A stretch of DNA of 64,000 nt, from positions 3,164,839 to 3,228,838 of the forward strand of contig NZ_KB890024.1 of assembly GCF_000372965.1 (NCBI RefSeq). Reading direction: 5' to 3'. Positions 1 to 9,496 of this stretch are shown piece after piece. This DNA is from Hoeflea sp. 108 (lineage in GTDB: Bacteria > Pseudomonadota > Alphaproteobacteria > Rhizobiales > Rhizobiaceae). The translations under genes and the position numbers were made by a program. Below the pieces are notes generated by a model. That model did no database searches, was not told the DNA's origin, and saw nothing but the letters and a program-made list of their open reading frames with translations. Every line of letters starts with the position of its first letter. Positions within the stretch are counted from its first letter, which is position 1.

Positions 1-1
1 C

Positions 2-3000
2 AATGGCGACTATTTCGGCTTCGACCTGCGCTCGGAGCAGAACGTCACGCTCGACCAGTGCCAGACGACATGTCTCGGCGACCAGGCCTGCCGCGCCTTC
101 ACCTACAACACCAAGGCGAAATGGTGTTTCCTCAAGTCCGACTTCGCCGTTCTCAAGCCCTTCACCGGCGCTGTCGCCGGAAAGGTCGTGCCGATCAGCG
201 GCGATCCCGACATCGGCGCCCCAGCCGAGCTGTCCTTCTTCCCGGCCTCGATGGTCGAGGAAGCCCGCCAGTTCCGCAACGGCCTGACCGCCAATGGCGT
301 CGTCAACCCGGACCTCGGGCTGGCAGCACTTACGGACGCCGGCGAAACCGCCCTGCAGTCGAATGACGGCCAGACCGCGATGCAGAAGTTCCGCGCCGCA
401 GCCATCATCCTGCCTGACGACACCGCGATCTGGATCAGGCTCGCCCGCGCCGTGCAGATCGCCTCGCCCAACAACGGCGACGAAACGGCTACCCTGCCGC
501 GCGACAGCACCTCGACCGCCTACAACGCCTATCTCCTGTCGCGCACGGCCGCCGACCGGGCAGAAAGCCTGACGCTTCTGGCGCGCGGGCTCGACAAGCG
601 CGACATGTTCCGCCCGGCCCTACGGGCCTATGAGGCGAGCCTGGCGCTCGACAATTCCGCCTCGGTCCGCGCCGAATACGAAGACCTCAAGGCGCGAAAG
701 GGCTTCCGCGTCGTCGAGCACAGCATCGATGCCGACACCAGTTCGCCGCGCGTCTGCGCCCAGTTCTCCGAGGCTCTCGTCAAGACCGGCGTCGACTATG
801 CGCCTTTCGTCACCGTCGACGACCAGGCGCCCAAGGGCATCGAGGCCAAGGACCAGCAGATCTGCGTGGAAGGTCTGGAGCACGGCAAGCACTACCGCGT
901 CACCTTCCGCCCCGGCCTGCCGGCGGCAATCGGCGAGGTGCTGACCGCGCCCGTCGTGCTGTCAGTCTATGTCCAGGACCGTGGGCAGTCGGCCCGCTTC
1001 ACCGGCGACAGCTTCGTCTTGCCCTCGACCGCCCGCCGCGGCATTCCCGTCGTCACCGTCAACATGGCCGTGGCCGACATGAAGCTCTTCCGCGTCGGCG
1101 ACCGCTCGCTGGCCCAGCTTCTGTCCGGCTACCAGTTCCTGCGCCAGCTCGACGGCTATGATCTCTCCAACATCTCCGACCAGATGGGCACGCCCGTCTG
1201 GGAAGGCCAGCTGGCGATTGCCAACGAGCTGAACAAGGAGGTGACGACCTCCTTCCCTGTCGACGAAGCCCTGCCCAACCGCAAGCCCGGCGTCTATGTG
1301 CTGACGGCACAGGCGGTCGACGACAAGAGCGACAGCTGGTCGAGCAAGGCGACGCAGTGGTTCGTCGTCTCCGACATCGGCCTATCGACCTACACCGGTG
1401 AGGACGGCCTGAACGTCTTCGCCCGCTCGCTGGCGACAGCCAAGCCGATTGCCGACACGGAACTGACCCTGCTTGCCCGCAACAACGAGGTCCTGGGCAC
1501 GGCCAAGACCGATGCCGAAGGCCGTGCCACCTTCACCGCCGGCCTGACCCGCGGTGACGGCGGCATGGCGCCGGCCGTGCTGATGGCGAGCCAGGGCAGT
1601 GACGATTTCGTCTTCCTCGACATGACCCGCGCCGGCTTCGACCTGTCGGATCGCGGCGTCGCCGGCCGCGCCTCGCCAGGGGCGCTCGACGTCTATGCCT
1701 GGACCGAGCGCGGCATCTACCGCGTCGGCGAGACCGTGCATGCAGCCGCCCTTGCCCGCGACGACGCGGCCAGGGCCGCCGACAGCCTGCCTTTGACCTT
1801 CATCTTCACCCGCCCCGACGGCGTCGAGGACCGGCGCATCGTCAGCCAGGGCGGCAATGCGGGCGGCCACGCCGTCGACTTGGCGCTGTCCTCGGCTGCG
1901 ATGCGCGGCACCTGGACGCTGTCGATCTACACCGACCCCAAGCAGCCGGCGGTGGCCAGCCAGATGTTCCTGGTCGAGGACTTCGTGCCCGACCGCATCG
2001 AGTTCGACCTCAGCACCGACCGCAAGGAAATCGCCGTCGGCGAGACCGCCGAGGCAACCGTCGACGGCCGCTTCCTCTATGGCGCACCGGCCGCGGGCCT
2101 TGCGCTCGAAGGCGAACTGACCCTGTCGACCAAGCGCCAGTGGGACAGCTTCGCGGGCTATTATTTCGGCCTCGCCGACGAGCAGGAAGGCGAAGCGACC
2201 CGCATTCCGCTTGATAACCTGCCTGTCGTCGGCGACGACGGCAAGGCGACCTTCCCGGTGGAGGTGGGCCAGGTGCCCTCGACCACCCGCCTGGTCAACG
2301 CCGGCCTGACGGTGCGCATGCGTGAAACCGGCGGCCGCGCCGTCGAGAAGAAGCTCGACATCGGCATCCTGCCGCAGGGCACGATGCTCGGCATTCGCCC
2401 CGACTTCTCGGGCGGCGAAGTGCCCCAGGGCGGCACGGCCAAGTTCAGCCTGATCGCCGCCCAGCCCGACGGACAGCGCACCGATCTCAAGGGCGCGCAG
2501 TGGTCGCTGGTCAAGGTCGAGCGGAACTACCAGTGGTACCGCTCCGGCAATTCGTGGAACTATGAGCCGGTGACCTTCACCAAGTCGGTGGCGTCGGGTC
2601 AGGTCGACCTCACCGCCGCAGGCGAGGCAAGCATCTCGACGCCCGTCGACTGGGGCCGCTACCGCCTCGAGGTCGAAACCGCCGACCCCGCCGGTCCGGC
2701 CACGAGCTACGAATTCGACGCTGGCTGGTATGTCTCGGCAACCTCGACCGAGACGCCGGACGGGCTCGAAGTGGCGCTCGACAAGGCGACCTACAAGGCC
2801 GGCGAAGTGGCCAAGCTCAAGGTGTCGCCGCGCTTTGCCGGCGAGCTGCTTGTGACCATCGGCGCCGAGAAGCTGCTGAAGACCGTCTCTGCGTCGATTC
2901 CGGCCGAAGGCGGCACCGTCGACATCGCCGTCGGCGACGACTGGGGCGCCGGCGCCTATGTGACGGCGACGCTCTACCGGCCCGGCGAGGCGCAGGAATC

Positions 3001-5368
3001 GCGCATGCCGGCCCGCGCCATCGGCTTGAAATGGCTGGCGGTCGACCCCGCCGACAAGAAGCTGAACGTGGCACTCGACCTGCCCGCAAAGACCGAGCCG
3101 CGCAAGGCGCTGTCGGTGCCGGTCACCGTCACCGGCGCCAAGGCAGGCGACAAGGCTTATGTGACGGTTGCCGCCGTCGACGTCGGCATCCTCAACCTCA
3201 CCAGCTACAAGGTGCCCGACCCCGAGAACTGGTATTTCGGCCAACGCATGATGGGCCTCGAACTGCGCGACCTCTATGGCCGCCTGATCGACGGTTCGCT
3301 GGGTGCCATGGGCAAGCTGCGCACCGGCGGCGACGGTGCGGCCATGGCCTCGCAGGGCAGCCCGCCCAAGGAAAAGCTGGTCGCCTTCTTCTCCGGCATC
3401 GTCGAACTCGACGCCGACGGCAAGACGACTGTCGACTTCGACATCCCGCAGTTCAACGGCACGGTGCGCATCATGAGCGTCGCCTGGACCAAGGATGCGG
3501 TCGGCCATGCGACGGGCGACGTGATCGTGCGCGATCCGATCGTGCTGACGGCCGGCATGCCGCGCTTCATGGCCCCCGGCGACTTCGCCGAGATGACGCT
3601 CGACGTCGCCAACACCGATGCGCCGGCCGGCGAGTACACGCTGTCGGTCGACACGACGGGCGACCTCTCGACCGGTGACGCCGCCCTGCCCCAGAAACTG
3701 ACACTGGAACCCGGCAAGCGCCAGACGCTGAAGATCCCGCTGATGCCGGTGACGGCGGGCACCGCCGGGCTGACCGTCCGGATTGCCAATGCCGAGGGGC
3801 TGAGCGTCGAACAGGAGCTGTCGCTGCCCGTGCGGCCCGGCCAGTTGCCGGTGACGACGCGCATGGTGGTGGACCTCAAGCCAAACGCTTCGCTGCGCAT
3901 CGACAGAGAGCTTCTGGCGGCAAGCCTCCTGGAAGGCGCCCATGTCAGCGTCGGCGTGTCGCAATCGTCGGCCTTCGACGTGCCGTCGATGCTGATGACG
4001 CTCGATCGCTATCCCTATGGCTGCGCCGAGCAGACGACGAGCCGGGCGCTGCCCCTGCTTTATGTCAGCGAGCTCAGCGCCGACGCCGGCATGGCCGACG
4101 ATCCCGCCCTGCGCGAACGCATCCAGGGCGCGATCTTCCGCGTGCTCAACTACCAGTCGTCGTCGGGCAGCTTCGGCCTGTGGGGGCCGGGTTCGGGCGA
4201 CCTGTGGCTCGACGCCTATGTCACCGACTTCCTGACCCGGGCGCGTGAAAAGGGCTTCGACGTGCCCCAGCAGGCGATGATGCAGGCGCTGAACAACCTG
4301 CAGAACGCCATTGGCTACGACGTCGACGTCGAGGATCGCGGCTCGGAAATCGCCTATGCGCTCTATGTGCTGGCACGCAACAAGAAGGCCTCGGTCGGCG
4401 ACCTCCGCTACTTCGCCGACACCAAGCTGGAAGCCTTCTCCAGCCCGATGGCGGTGGCGCAGCTGGGCGCCTCGCTCGCCCTGTACGGCGATGCGCAGCG
4501 TTCGGAAAACATCTTCAACGCGGCACTCCAGCTCGCCAAGGCAACACCCGACTTCAACTGGTATCGCTCCGACTATGGCTCGCGCCTGCGTGACGGCGCC
4601 GCCATGCTGGCGCTGGCCGCCGAGAGCAAGCCGGTGCCTTCGGTGGTGCCGGCACTGGTCAAGATGGTGGCGGCCGACCGCGCTTCGGCGAAGTGGACCA
4701 GCACCCAGGACGACGCCTGGATGCTGTTGGCGGCACGCGCGCTGAAGGCCGGCAACGAGGCGATCTCGCTCGACATCGGCGGCACCGCCCACAGCGGCGC
4801 CTATTCGCAGCGCATCGACGGCGCCGACCTTCTGGTCAACCCGGTGTCGATCGCCAACAAGGGCAAGAACCCGGTGCAGGCGGTGGTGACCACCGTGGCT
4901 GCGCCGGCCCAGCCTCTGCCTGCCGGCGGCGACGGCTTCACCATCGAGCGCACCTACTACCGGCTCGATGGCAGCGAGGCCAACGTGACGGAGGTCAACC
5001 AGAACGAGCGCTTCGTCGTCGTGCTCAAGGTCACGGAGCTCAACGACTGGCCATCGCGGATCGTCGTCGCCGACATGCTGCCGGCCGGCTTCGAGATCGA
5101 CAATCCGGGGCTGGTCAACAGCGCCAGCCTGTCGAACTTCCCGTGGCTGGAGCAGACGCAGGCCGCCCATCTCGAGTTCCGCGACGACCGCTTCGTCGCC
5201 GCCATGGACAGCGACGGGGATTCGGGCCGCGAGTTCACGCTGGCCTATGTGGTGCGCGCCGTGACACCCGGCACCTATGCCCACCCGGCGGCAAACGTCG
5301 AGGACATGTACCGTCCGCAATATTCGGCGCGTACGGCCACCGGCATGATGGAGGTGAAGGCGGAATAG
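2..5368 (+). CDS. PAN-domain alpha-2-macroglobulin family protein (5' partial)
   Basis: This is a bacterial alpha-2-macroglobulin, a large envelope protein thought to trap attacking proteases through a reactive thioester. The frame is open from base 2, so the true start lies outside the window; 1788 residues are visible. The first ~55 codons form a Cys-rich PAN/Apple-like module with motifs such as LDQCQTTC and CRAFTYN. Macroglobulin domains follow, and the thioester motif GCAEQ is intact, with Cys at 4022-4024 and Gln at 4031-4033. A PYGCAEQTTSRA context and an alpha-helical thioester domain follow it. pbpC lies 165 bp downstream on the same strand, matching the yfhM-pbpC pairing known from other Proteobacteria. 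That pairing suggests guarding or repair of the periplasm. The family call is firm; the protease-trap role is inferred from relatives. Confidence 0.93.
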   Translation, partial: NGDYFGFDLRSEQNVTLDQCQTTCLGDQACRAFTYNTKAKWCFLKSDFAVLKPFTGAVAGKVVPISGDPDIGAPAELSFFPASMVEEARQFRNGLTANGVVNPDLGLAALTDAGETALQSNDGQTAMQKFRAAAIILPDDTAIWIRLARAVQIASPNNGDETATLPRDSTSTAYNAYLLSRTAADRAESLTLLARGLDKRDMFRPALRAYEASLALDNSASVRAEYEDLKARKGFRVVEHSIDADTSSPRVCAQFSEALVKTGVDYAPFVTVDDQAPKGIEAKDQQICVEGLEHGKHYRVTFRPGLPAAIGEVLTAPVVLSVYVQDRGQSARFTGDSFVLPSTARRGIPVVTVNMAVADMKLFRVGDRSLAQLLSGYQFLRQLDGYDLSNISDQMGTPVWEGQLAIANELNKEVTTSFPVDEALPNRKPGVYVLTAQAVDDKSDSWSSKATQWFVVSDIGLSTYTGEDGLNVFARSLATAKPIADTELTLLARNNEVLGTAKTDAEGRATFTAGLTRGDGGMAPAVLMASQGSDDFVFLDMTRAGFDLSDRGVAGRASPGALDVYAWTERGIYRVGETVHAAALARDDAARAADSLPLTFIFTRPDGVEDRRIVSQGGNAGGHAVDLALSSAAMRGTWTLSIYTDPKQPAVASQMFLVEDFVPDRIEFDLSTDRKEIAVGETAEATVDGRFLYGAPAAGLALEGELTLSTKRQWDSFAGYYFGLADEQEGEATRIPLDNLPVVGDDGKATFPVEVGQVPSTTRLVNAGLTVRMRETGGRAVEKKLDIGILPQGTMLGIRPDFSGGEVPQGGTAKFSLIAAQPDGQRTDLKGAQWSLVKVERNYQWYRSGNSWNYEPVTFTKSVASGQVDLTAAGEASISTPVDWGRYRLEVETADPAGPATSYEFDAGWYVSATSTETPDGLEVALDKATYKAGEVAKLKVSPRFAGELLVTIGAEKLLKTVSASIPAEGGTVDIAVGDDWGAGAYVTATLYRPGEAQESRMPARAIGLKWLAVDPADKKLNVALDLPAKTEPRKALSVPVTVTGAKAGDKAYVTVAAVDVGILNLTSYKVPDPENWYFGQRMMGLELRDLYGRLIDGSLGAMGKLRTGGDGAAMASQGSPPKEKLVAFFSGIVELDADGKTTVDFDIPQFNGTVRIMSVAWTKDAVGHATGDVIVRDPIVLTAGMPRFMAPGDFAEMTLDVANTDAPAGEYTLSVDTTGDLSTGDAALPQKLTLEPGKRQTLKIPLMPVTAGTAGLTVRIANAEGLSVEQELSLPVRPGQLPVTTRMVVDLKPNASLRIDRELLAASLLEGAHVSVGVSQSSAFDVPSMLMTLDRYPYGCAEQTTSRALPLLYVSELSADAGMADDPALRERIQGAIFRVLNYQSSSGSFGLWGPGSGDLWLDAYVTDFLTRAREKGFDVPQQAMMQALNNLQNAIGYDVDVEDRGSEIAYALYVLARNKKASVGDLRYFADTKLEAFSSPMAVAQLGASLALYGDAQRSENIFNAALQLAKATPDFNWYRSDYGSRLRDGAAMLALAAESKPVPSVVPALVKMVAADRASAKWTSTQDDAWMLLAARALKAGNEAISLDIGGTAHSGAYSQRIDGADLLVNPVSIANKGKNPVQAVVTTVAAPAQPLPAGGDGFTIERTYYRLDGSEANVTEVNQNERFVVVLKVTELNDWPSRIVVADMLPAGFEIDNPGLVNSASLSNFPWLEQTQAAHLEFRDDRFVAAMDSDGDSGREFTLAYVVRAVTPGTYAHPAANVEDMYRPQYSARTATGMMEVKAE

Positions 5369-5410
5369 GATGTCTGCTTTCAGCCAAGCGGCAACGTCCC
5401 GGACAGGCTT

Positions 5411-5533
5411 GGCGCTGCCCCTCATCCGCCTGCCGGCACCTTCTCCCCGTGATCGGGGAGAAGGCACAGGCGGTGAGGCCGAGGTCCCCTTCGCCCCGTT
5501 GACGGGCAGAGGGCAAGGGTGAGGGCCAGCGCC
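5411..5533. repeat. Palindromic intergenic repeat between A2M and pbpC
   Basis: The element begins GGCGCTGCCCCTCATC and ends GGTGAGGGCCAGCGCC, imperfect terminal inverted repeats matching at 14 of 16 positions. Inside is a perfect 10-bp hairpin, CCTTCTCCCC/GGGGAGAAGG at 5439-5464 with a 6-nt loop. A second, decayed hairpin lies around 5495-5505. The left 54 bp match 15776-15829 at 51 of 54 positions. The right end abuts the pbpC ATG directly, so the pbpC ribosome-binding region lies inside the repeat. Elements of this look are common between genes in Mesorhizobium-type genomes. Confidence 0.8.
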
Positions 5534-7633
5534 ATGCTCTCCGCAAGGACCACCCGCAGGATCGCCCTCTGGGCAATGGGTGCGACCGGCCTTGCCGCCC
5601 TCGCGGTCGGTGGCCTGTTTGCGCTCGACCGCGCCTTCCCGCCGCCCCTGCCCGAAAAACTGACCGTCTCGGCCGAGGTGCTCGACCGCGACGGCCAACT
5701 GCTGCGCGCCTACGCGGTTCCCTCGGGCCACTGGCGACTGGGGACAGGCCTCGACCAGGTCGACCCGCAGCTGGTGAAGATGCTGGTCGCCTATGAGGAC
5801 AAGCGCTTCTGGGATCATGAGGGCGTCGATGTTCTGGCGCTCGGCCGCGCCGGCTGGCAGTTCGCCAGCAATGGCCGCATCGTCTCGGGCGGCTCGACGC
5901 TGTCGATGCAGCTGGCGCGGCTGATCGAGCCGCGCGCCGAGCGCAGCTTCGGCTCCAAGCTCCGGCAACTGGCCCGCGCGGTGCAGATCGAGCGGCGGCT
6001 GTCGAAAAAGGAAATCCTCGAACGGTATCTGACGCTGGCGCCTTATGGCGGCAATCTCGAAGGGGTGCGTTCGGCCTCGCTTGCCTATTTCGGCAAGGAG
6101 CCGAAAAGGCTGACCGTTTCCGAGGCGGCCCTGCTTGTCGCCCTACCGCAACTGCCCGAACGTCGCCGCCCCGACCGCAATCCCGGGAATGCGCAGGCCG
6201 CGCGCGACCGCGTGCTCGATCGCATGGTGACCGCTGGCGTGCTCGGCGAGAGCGAGGCCGCACGCGCGTCGCTCGAAACGGTGGCGGCGGCGCGACTGGC
6301 GCTGCCGACGCTGGCCCCGCATGCGGCAGATCTTGCGCTGCGCAACGCGCCCGGCACAGTCCGGCACCAGCTCACGCTGCGCAAGAGCGTGCAGGCAGGG
6401 CTGGAGGCCGTGGCGCGCGAGGCGGCCCAGCGGCTCGGACCGCGCATCTCGGTCGCCATGGTGATGGCTGACGCCTTGACCGGCGAGATCCTCGGCGAGG
6501 TCGGCTCGGCCAATTATCTCGACGCCTCGCGTTCGGGCTGGATCGACATGACCCGCACCGTGCGCTCGCCCGGCTCGACCCTGAAGCCGTTCATCTACGG
6601 CCTCGCCTTCGAGCAGGGGCTGGTGGCGCAGGAGACGATGATCGAGGATCGCCCCACCGATTTCCACGGCTACCGGCCCAAGAATTTCGACATGAGCTAC
6701 CAGGGCGACGTGTCGGTGCGCCAGGCGCTGCAGCTGTCGCTCAACGTGCCGGCGATCCGCCTGCTCGATGCGGTCGGGCCGCTCAGGCTGACGGCGCGCT
6801 TCCGCCAGGCCGGCGTCACCCTGCAGCTGCCTCCAGGCGAAGCCCCCGGCCTCGCCATCGGCCTCGGCGGCGTCGGTGTCACCTTGCGCGACCTCGTCCA
6901 GCTCTACACCGGCCTTGCCAATGGCGGCCGCGCCAAGGTTCTCCGCGACGGTGCGGAGGCCACCACGCCCGCCCCGCTCGCCAACGGCACCATCCTCGAA
7001 GAGCAGGCCGCCTGGCAGATCGCCGACATCCTCTCGGGCGTGAAGGCGCCGGAAGGGGCGGCCAAGCGGACCATCGCCTACAAGACCGGCACCTCCTACG
7101 GCTACCGCGACGCCTGGTCGGTCGGCTATGACGGCCGCTACGTGCTCGGCGTCTGGGCCGGGCGTCCCGATGCCGGCGCGGTTCCCGGGCTTTCGGGTTA
7201 TGTCTCGGCAGCCCCCATCCTGTTCGAGGGTTTTGTCCGCTCCGGCCTGCCGTCGATGCCCCTGCCCCGCGCGCCTTCAGGCGCCTTGCGCATGGCCCGG
7301 TCGGATCTGCCGGTGACGCTCGAACGTTTTTCCCCCGCCGGCCAGCTGCCGACTGTCGCTTCCGCCGTGATCACCGAGCCTGCACCGCAGATCGTTTTCC
7401 CGCCCGACGGTGCGAGGGTCGAACTCGGATCGGTGTCCGAAGGTGCAGCGCCCCTGGTGCTCAAGCTGCAGGGCGGGCGTGCCCCGTTCCGCTGGCTCGC
7501 CAACGGCAAGCCGCTCGACACGGTCGCGCGCCGCCGCGAGGCAACCTGGCAGCCCGACGGCACAGGCTATTCGACGCTGACCGTCATCGACGCCGCGGGA
7601 CGGGCGGCGAGCGTCAGGGTGTTCGTCGAGTAG
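5534..7633 (+). CDS. pbpC: Penicillin-binding protein 1C (glycosyltransferase/transpeptidase)
   Basis: This bifunctional peptidoglycan synthase of the PBP1C class is anchored in the inner membrane and acts in the periplasm. From ATG 5534 it has 699 residues. A signal anchor spans residues ~10-32. The GT51 domain has catalytic Glu88 in YEDKRFWDHEGVD, then GSTLSMQLAR. The transpeptidase domain shows S348-T-L-K351, S402-L-N404 and K517-T-G519, so all three penicillin-binding motifs are intact. The last ~90 residues look like the BiPBP_C domain typical of PBP1C. An in-frame GTG at 5519 lies inside the repeat element, so ATG 5534 is preferred. It sits directly downstream of the alpha-2-macroglobulin gene, its usual partner. 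Confidence 0.93.
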   Translation: MLSARTTRRIALWAMGATGLAALAVGGLFALDRAFPPPLPEKLTVSAEVLDRDGQLLRAYAVPSGHWRLGTGLDQVDPQLVKMLVAYEDKRFWDHEGVDVLALGRAGWQFASNGRIVSGGSTLSMQLARLIEPRAERSFGSKLRQLARAVQIERRLSKKEILERYLTLAPYGGNLEGVRSASLAYFGKEPKRLTVSEAALLVALPQLPERRRPDRNPGNAQAARDRVLDRMVTAGVLGESEAARASLETVAAARLALPTLAPHAADLALRNAPGTVRHQLTLRKSVQAGLEAVAREAAQRLGPRISVAMVMADALTGEILGEVGSANYLDASRSGWIDMTRTVRSPGSTLKPFIYGLAFEQGLVAQETMIEDRPTDFHGYRPKNFDMSYQGDVSVRQALQLSLNVPAIRLLDAVGPLRLTARFRQAGVTLQLPPGEAPGLAIGLGGVGVTLRDLVQLYTGLANGGRAKVLRDGAEATTPAPLANGTILEEQAAWQIADILSGVKAPEGAAKRTIAYKTGTSYGYRDAWSVGYDGRYVLGVWAGRPDAGAVPGLSGYVSAAPILFEGFVRSGLPSMPLPRAPSGALRMARSDLPVTLERFSPAGQLPTVASAVITEPAPQIVFPPDGARVELGSVSEGAAPLVLKLQGGRAPFRWLANGKPLDTVARRREATWQPDGTGYSTLTVIDAAGRAASVRVFVE

Positions 7634-7756
7634 CGGCCCGTTTGCACGCTGCGGCAAAGGCTCCTGGTCCCCGACAGTTCCAGGCCGGGCTTGCAACCTC
7701 GTCTGTTCCCCGCCGACAGTGCCGGACATGGCGAATCGAGCAGCCGAGGGCACCAG

Positions 7757-8161
7757 ATGATCACGAACACCGATATGTTTGCCCCGATGCTCGAGGCCGA
7801 TCCAGGCTTCCAAGATGCGTGGAACACGTTCTCGGATAAATGGCGCGATCACCTGGAGCCGCCCTTTTACCTGGCGCTGAACGCACTGGCCCGGCACCTC
7901 ATCGCCCGGCTTGAAGCCGGCGATACGGCAAGCTTCGATGCCGTCTTCGACGTGGTGGAGCGCTGGCATGTCGAAGGCGACGACTATGTTCGCGAGGCCG
8001 CGACAATAGGACTGCTCGAGGACCTGCAGAACACCAAACTGCATATGTCGACCGATCCGGCGGCGTTCCGCCCCTGGTTGCGCCCAGAAAGCCTGCTCTG
8101 GTGGGAAGGCGTCGAGGACTTCTGGGCCGGCCGGACACCGCTCGTCACCAAACGCGCCTGA
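7757..8161 (+). CDS. Uncharacterised small acidic protein
   Basis: This 134-residue soluble protein has no signal peptide or membrane segment. ATG 7757 is preceded by a purine-rich GAGGG at 7746-7750; an earlier in-frame start at 7691 gives a less plausible N-terminus. It is rich in Asp, Glu and Trp and contains the segment GLLEDLQN in the second half, which I associate with the DUF7674 group of small conserved proteins; this is recollection rather than proof. It stands alone, downstream of pbpC and upstream of the sulfate importer, with ~120 and ~290 bp flanking gaps. No function can be assigned. Confidence 0.7.
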   Translation: MITNTDMFAPMLEADPGFQDAWNTFSDKWRDHLEPPFYLALNALARHLIARLEAGDTASFDAVFDVVERWHVEGDDYVREAATIGLLEDLQNTKLHMSTDPAAFRPWLRPESLLWWEGVEDFWAGRTPLVTKRA

Positions 8162-8328
8162 AAGCGTGGCCGAGCCGGCGGTCGGCGTCGCTGCATGAGC
8201 GTGAACGATCCTGAACTGGACAGATCGCCAAGAGCCCATCGCTTTTGCTCGATCTCGCCGCTCCCTCATCACTTCAGCCAAACGAATGGATCGATCCGGC
8301 AGCTCAGGAGTTTTTCCGCGAGCAAAAT

Positions 8329-8381
8329 AATTTCGCGACCAGCCGCTGGGTGGCCGAAATTTGCCCATGCGGCGCGAAATT
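8329..8381. promoter_or_regulatory. Inverted repeat in the leader of the sulfate operon
   Basis: The 288-bp gap 8162-8449 holds no convincing gene but a perfect 9-bp inverted repeat, AATTTCGCG (8329-8337) and CGCGAAATT (8373-8381), 35 nt apart and ~70 bp before the sbp start. It is locally AT-rich relative to its surroundings. It could be a pair of operator half-sites or a leader stem. Sulfate importers are usually controlled by sulfur status, but no known regulator motif was recognised. Confidence 0.4.
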
Positions 8382-8449
8382 CGGAACATTCGCCGCATCT
8401 AATTTCTACCAGTTCGATAGAGTAGAACCATATTCGAACGGAGGCGGAA

Positions 8450-9478
8450 ATGACGACTTCACGCAGATCCATACTGCTGTCGGCCCTGATTGCGGGTGCG
8501 GTGCAGTTCGGCGGCCTGGGACTGGCTTATGCCGACACCACGCTGCTCAACGTGTCCTACGACCCGACGCGCGAGCTCTACAAGGATTACAACGCCGCCT
8601 TCGCCAAGCACTGGAAAGCCGAGACCGGCGAGACGGTGACCATCGAGCAGTCGCATGGCGGTTCGGGCAAGCAGGCGCGCGCCGTGATCGACGGCCTCGA
8701 CGCCGACGTCGTCACGCTTGCGCTCGAAAGCGACATCACCGCGATCGTCGAGAAGTCGAAGAAGATCAATCCCGACTGGCGCGCCAAGCTGCCCAACAAC
8801 TCCTCGCCCTACACCTCGACCATCGTGTTCCTGGTGCGCAAGGGCAATCCCAAGGCCATCAACGACTGGGGCGACCTGACCAAGGATGGCGTCCAGGTCA
8901 TCACGCCCAACCCCAAGACTTCGGGCGGCGCACGCTGGAACTATCTGGCGGCATGGGCCTGGGGAAACACCGAGTTCGGCGGCGACGAGGCCAAGATCAA
9001 GCAATATATCGGCAATCTCTACGCCCATGTGCCCGTGCTCGACACCGGCGCCCGTGGTTCGACGGTGACCTTCGCCCAGCGCGGCCTCGGCGACGTGCTG
9101 CTGGCCTGGGAGAACGAGGCCTATCTGGCGCTCGACGAATTCGGCGCCGACCAGTTCGACATCGTCATCCCGCCGTCGTCGATCCTGGCCGAACCGCCGG
9201 TCGCCGTGGTCGATGCCAATGTCGATGCCAAGGGCAGCCGCAAGGTGGCCGAAGCCTATCTCTCCTACCTCTATTCGGCGGAAGGCCAGACCATCGCCGC
9301 CAAGCACCACTACCGGCCGTCCAAGCCGGACCTGGTTCCAGCGGCCGACCTGCAGAAGCTGCCTGAACTCAAGCTTGTCTCCATCGACGATCCGATTTTC
9401 GGCGGATGGGCAAAGGCGCAGCCCTATCACTTCGGTGATGGTGGTATATTCGACCAGATCTACAAGCCGGCCCAGTAA
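8450..9478 (+). CDS. sbp: Sulfate ABC transporter substrate-binding protein
   Basis: This periplasmic sulfate/thiosulfate-binding protein is the receptor of the CysTWA importer. It has 342 residues, with a signal peptide ending near AYA-DTTLLNVSYD. Typical family segments are visible: LLNVSYDPTRELY at the mature N-terminus, QSHGGSGKQ, the NPKTSGGARW anion-binding region and a C-terminal FGGW. A GGAGG sequence 6-10 bases upstream supports ATG 8450. The permease genes follow 18 bp downstream on the same strand. The protein could equally be called CysP; Sbp and CysP cannot be separated here by eye. Confidence 0.93.
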   Translation: MTTSRRSILLSALIAGAVQFGGLGLAYADTTLLNVSYDPTRELYKDYNAAFAKHWKAETGETVTIEQSHGGSGKQARAVIDGLDADVVTLALESDITAIVEKSKKINPDWRAKLPNNSSPYTSTIVFLVRKGNPKAINDWGDLTKDGVQVITPNPKTSGGARWNYLAAWAWGNTEFGGDEAKIKQYIGNLYAHVPVLDTGARGSTVTFAQRGLGDVLLAWENEAYLALDEFGADQFDIVIPPSSILAEPPVAVVDANVDAKGSRKVAEAYLSYLYSAEGQTIAAKHHYRPSKPDLVPAADLQKLPELKLVSIDDPIFGGWAKAQPYHFGDGGIFDQIYKPAQ

Positions 9479-9496
9479 ACCGAAGACCAGGACATC

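Noticed and set aside
5439..5464. Rho-independent terminator after the alpha-2-macroglobulin gene
   Set aside because: The hairpin lacks a T-run and recurs almost unchanged at 15804-15829, so it is a repeat-element stem rather than a dedicated terminator.
1382..5968. A 1528-codon open frame on the minus strand opposite the alpha-2-macroglobulin and pbpC genes
   Set aside because: It is antisense to strongly supported domains, its translation is Arg/His/Gly/Ala-rich low complexity, and high-GC third-position bias explains long antisense frames.
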